DNA of 64,000 bases from Actinoplanes xinjiangensis (GTDB lineage Bacteria > Actinomycetota > Actinomycetes > Mycobacteriales > Micromonosporaceae): contig NZ_QGGR01000005.1 in NCBI RefSeq assembly GCF_003148685.1, positions 372,001 to 436,000 of the forward strand. Reading direction: 5' to 3'. The notes under the pieces were generated by a model. The model was given only the letters and a program-made list of their open reading frames with translations. It ran no database searches and was not told where the DNA came from. The position numbers were made by a program, and so were the translations under genes. Below are positions 63,401 to 64,000 of the stretch, piece by piece (positions within the stretch are counted from its first letter, which is position 1; each line of letters begins with the position of its first letter).

Positions 63401-64000
63401 GCGACGTTTCTCGCGCTGTTCCGCGCGGCGCGGCGGGTGCGCCGAAACCCGCGCGGGCTGCACGGGGTGGCGCTCCTGCCGGAGTGACGAGCACCTGCGG
63501 GACGTTCAGGCCGGCCGCTGCCCACAACGTCTCCGGCACCTGTTCGATCGGGAGCACACCACCGACCGGGGTCAGTCCATGCGCTGCGGCGAGGCCACCG
63601 CCGGTGATCGCGGGCAGGTTGACCGCTACGAACGGGCGGCCGGCGGCCCGTTCGCCGGCCGCGAACGTGTCCAGGAAGGCATTGCCGGCAACGTAGTCAC
63701 CTACCGCGCCGGCCAGGCCGGGCAGTACCGACGAGACCGAGGACAGCGCGATCACCAGCGGACGCCGGTCGCCGAGCGCCCGCGCCAGCAGGATCGTTCC
63801 CCGTGTCTTCGCGGCCAGGCCGGCGGTGATCTCCTCCGCGGACTTGGCGCGCAGACTGCCCGGCCGGGCCACACCGGCCGCCTGGATCACGATGTCGAAG
63901 TCACGGCCCGCCACCAGGGCGACGACGTCCTCCTCGACGGTCACGTCGGTCACCCGGTAGTCCACGGTCGCACCGAGTTCGCGCAGTTCGGCCAGGAGAG
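57369..64000 (-). CDS. Hybrid PKS-NRPS (KR-ACP-C-A-PCP-C) with terminal acyl-ACP-reductase-like domain, 5' end outside window
   Basis: More than 2,200 codons, open at the right edge. In order of translation: a PKS ketoreductase tail (ALSSVSSVLPG, then DYVAGNAFLD), ACP with LGLDSLTAVDL, and a condensation domain with HHAAADG. Then an adenylation domain (IIFTSGSTGRPKGVAVGH, NLYGPTETTINAT, YRSGDLA, TGKLDRP), PCP with LGGDSIGVLEL, and a second condensation domain with HHLVGDG. From about 58680 to 57370 the end resembles cyanobacterial acyl-ACP reductase: GLIGYLPAPEQL, SLAGMIPANTGYG, LTTGHAVTAAAVV, VAVLGMGSIGTSS and a cysteine (57624-57626) in SIASCRLESLL where that enzyme has its nucleophile. It likely releases the chain as an aldehyde. 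The product and the A-domain substrate are unknown. Confidence 0.88.
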   Translation of the reverse strand, partial: LLAELRELGATVDYRVTDVTVEEDVVALVAGRDFDIVIQAAGVARPGSLRAKSAEEITAGLAAKTRGTILLARALGDRRPLVIALSSVSSVLPGLAGAVGDYVAGNAFLDTFAAGERAAGRPFVAVNLPAITGGGLAAAHGLTPVGGVLPIEQVPETLWAAAGLNVPQVLVTPAGAPPRAARAGFGAPAAPRGTARETSRSPAGAGARVPAGDEARRAGREEARGTERVAVPGPGRAEMVSLVRELLAGPLEREPGGIGLDEPFLALGLDSLTAVDLVKELEKRLGRTLSTTLFFEHRTIGELTAHLAGPAEFPFSPVQRAFVTTGRLYPQVPAYAYVRQTLAVPVDVDRLAWAFAELERRHPMLRVRFGPDGQHVVAPAAGRPGWFTVVDLPGEPVPGGDGGTEPAWEVELRNRPFDLGREGPVRAVLALGTEQAHLIVVVHHAAADGYSLAILGDELWALYGGREPDPAPTTTFADHEAGRTAPLATDIDHWRTVLQGYPHLALPFDGDAMDEPRGPYAVHQRALDPEAARRLTVVARDAGVSLFHLLLAGYVRSLARWSGQSDVPVSVARAGREARLPDVDRMVGPFADTLPVLVDTRPAETVTALAGRIRERWLTAERHGSVSTVDLARLLAADGAGPRTASPASFSFARFPHAGATAAGVLATIAGTASAATRLGLVCFEAHGTLHFSWNHPAALFTAATVERFADEHLAELTTLAGPGGGVIERVGEQRRRTPDGVAVVAGPGGGVVERIREQCRRTPDGVAVLSDGVPLTYRGMDTASDRLAARLVVGGGRRIGLLTSPGAGTVIGVVGILKAGAAWVPMDAAHPPARLASLLTRAGVTEIVHDDGTRAAVEALGSTFTPVNADAPGEGAPERHLTGEPVTGGAATAPGGTGADGTAYIIFTSGSTGRPKGVAVGHRAMVGYLDWAITTFGYRAGDRLAQTASVCFDASVRQILAPLLVGATVVAWDRDTVRDPELLVERLVRDRVTVWSSVPTLWERLLTAAEKTRPDLSRLRWVHVGGEELSPVPVRRWFDLFGPGQRITNLYGPTETTINATWHLITERPADDVTRLPIGRPVGGAVVDIVSSDRKSPEGEIWIGGTGLAEGYLDDPEQTAAVFVERDGRRWYRSGDLATRDADGVLWFRGRVDDQVKLHGYRIEPGEIEAVLRQHPAVQRAAVALDGGRLVARVQASGVDGPALRVHLRDRLPDHLIPARFDVVGELPLTVTGKLDRPALTAAGDTERLLAELWSRQLGVDPVRPDDDFFALGGDSIGVLELFASLARYRAVLPRPTVLYRHRTLAELAAVIDAAVIDAAVIDASPEPTAFATVNDATPEPAEPGAMIDAPEPAESAAVVEPSERAESAAMMDVSPERADPAGAPMAAGDFPVTPTQRGFLLADAVGVPSTWLAAPRLHGPLDVERFRRAVRTLVDRHPMLRTVFPRGARPPVQREIPSVTPVVGYEPAPRLLDEELAAEREHRFDPAEWPLVRLRLLRYGPEEHVLLVYAHHLVGDGYSVALLMRELLAVYDGARPEPLRATFREYASLVAGMIPETAPHDGGPMRAGGEITTAGFTVDAAGTAALRERAAAAGTTPFAPVLAAYHRALASVTGRPDPVIGVAVTGRDHAMPDLGRIFGPCATAVAVRPGAGAGPAEVAAAVIEARTRTFTAPQGWQHFFTWLDFGALGVLKGATLRLSWDDTDAELAVPPGTDVLLAVRPFDGGLRLTLRARLPHATTARLAVALSGDLAGSTTATGAEGSEAEQRPRRGELDAGLIGYLPAPEQLTALAGALPEEVRQLLPGLDRETIRRLVFPDGRPRLLETVDTPLGRSGFIAVPRFADELSPGGPAGTSPAGPAGTSAGTSAAGTSAGTSSAGTSAGTSSVGTRPMGTGSGAAPGSLAELVAAAVDLAAEHGAGTVSLAGMIPANTGYGAAVVPYRRSDVNLTTGHAVTAAAVVRTVLAAVAARDRKLQDCVVAVLGMGSIGTSSLSLLLARAESPASLILCDLPAAAPRLAELAASLDIPVEVATSPEAVYRADVIVAATSSGPRTVDVDRLRPGTILVDDSFPHCFDTSRALARMRTRGDVLIVGGGLLDCGETVRKAAPGLPAIEPHLPGSIASCRLESLLHAAVPGLPLVNGPVTPEQAAAYWAALDAAGIEAAPLHLLNERLDPERDVQPVAVAGVAGLAEFEGPLVLVEDEPFLDQ

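Noticed and set aside
63965..64000. Start codon of the PKS-NRPS gene at 63965
   Set aside because: The GTG there lies inside the ketoreductase domain and the frame continues in-domain to the window edge, so the true start is outside.

Overview
The window is very GC-rich, uses many GTG and TTG starts, and packs genes into overlapping ATGA/GTGA-coupled operons. It carries large secreted actinobacterial proteins (LamG, DNRLRE, DUF4082 types) and modular PKS/NRPS genes. This fits a filamentous actinomycete, probably Micromonosporaceae such as Actinoplanes; the family-level placement is inference. No rRNA, tRNA, CRISPR array or intact insertion sequence was seen.

Bases 1-6026 hold the 5' part of a giant secreted repeat protein whose 3' end lies outside the window. 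Bases 6277-41510 form one large surface-polysaccharide locus. It contains a 3-acetamido-uronate-like nucleotide-sugar set (LbH acetyltransferase, Gfo/Idh dehydrogenase, epimerase, DegT aminotransferase), an asparagine-synthetase-like amidotransferase, a membrane acyltransferase, and a second DegT aminotransferase with an MFS exporter and a beta-propeller protein. It also has five glycosyltransferases, a Wzx-like flippase, a Wzy-like polymerase, two Wzz-like proteins, a polysaccharide deacetylase, a CelD/FemAB-like acyltransferase, a WbaP-type initiating phosphoglycosyltransferase and a complete dTDP-L-rhamnose set (rmlC, rmlA / rmlB, rmlD). The layout indicates Wzx/Wzy-dependent synthesis of a rhamnose-containing, amino-sugar-containing, acyl-decorated glycan.

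The most unusual part of this locus is 17148-20219: E1-alpha and E1-beta of a 2-oxoacid dehydrogenase, followed by a protein that joins a lipoyl domain and an E3-binding-like segment to a NeuD/PglD sugar N-acyltransferase instead of the normal E2 catalytic core. I propose that the decarboxylated acyl group passes from lipoate directly to an amino sugar.

Bases 41938-52863 are a hexarate (glucarate/galactarate) uptake and breakdown island. A tctCBA tripartite transporter plus a universal stress protein are divergent from a LysR regulator, followed by 5-dehydro-4-deoxyglucarate dehydratase, glucarate dehydratase, a galactarate/talarate-type dehydratase, a 2,5-dioxovalerate-type aldehyde dehydrogenase and a TauE-like exporter. 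A 15-bp sequence occurs in inverted orientation on the two sides of lysR and is the likely operator.

Bases 53043-57494 contain a sulfotransferase-like gene, a degenerate repeat array, a small unknown gene, a perfect 24-bp hairpin abutting a decayed nuclease pseudogene, a class IV aminotransferase, and deoC divergent from a GntR/UTRA regulator with a double palindromic operator. The rest, to the right edge, is the 3' part of a hybrid PKS-NRPS (KR-ACP-C-A-PCP-C) ending in a domain that closely resembles cyanobacterial acyl-ACP reductase, an unusual chain-release arrangement. Its last 126 bases lie antisense to the GntR gene.
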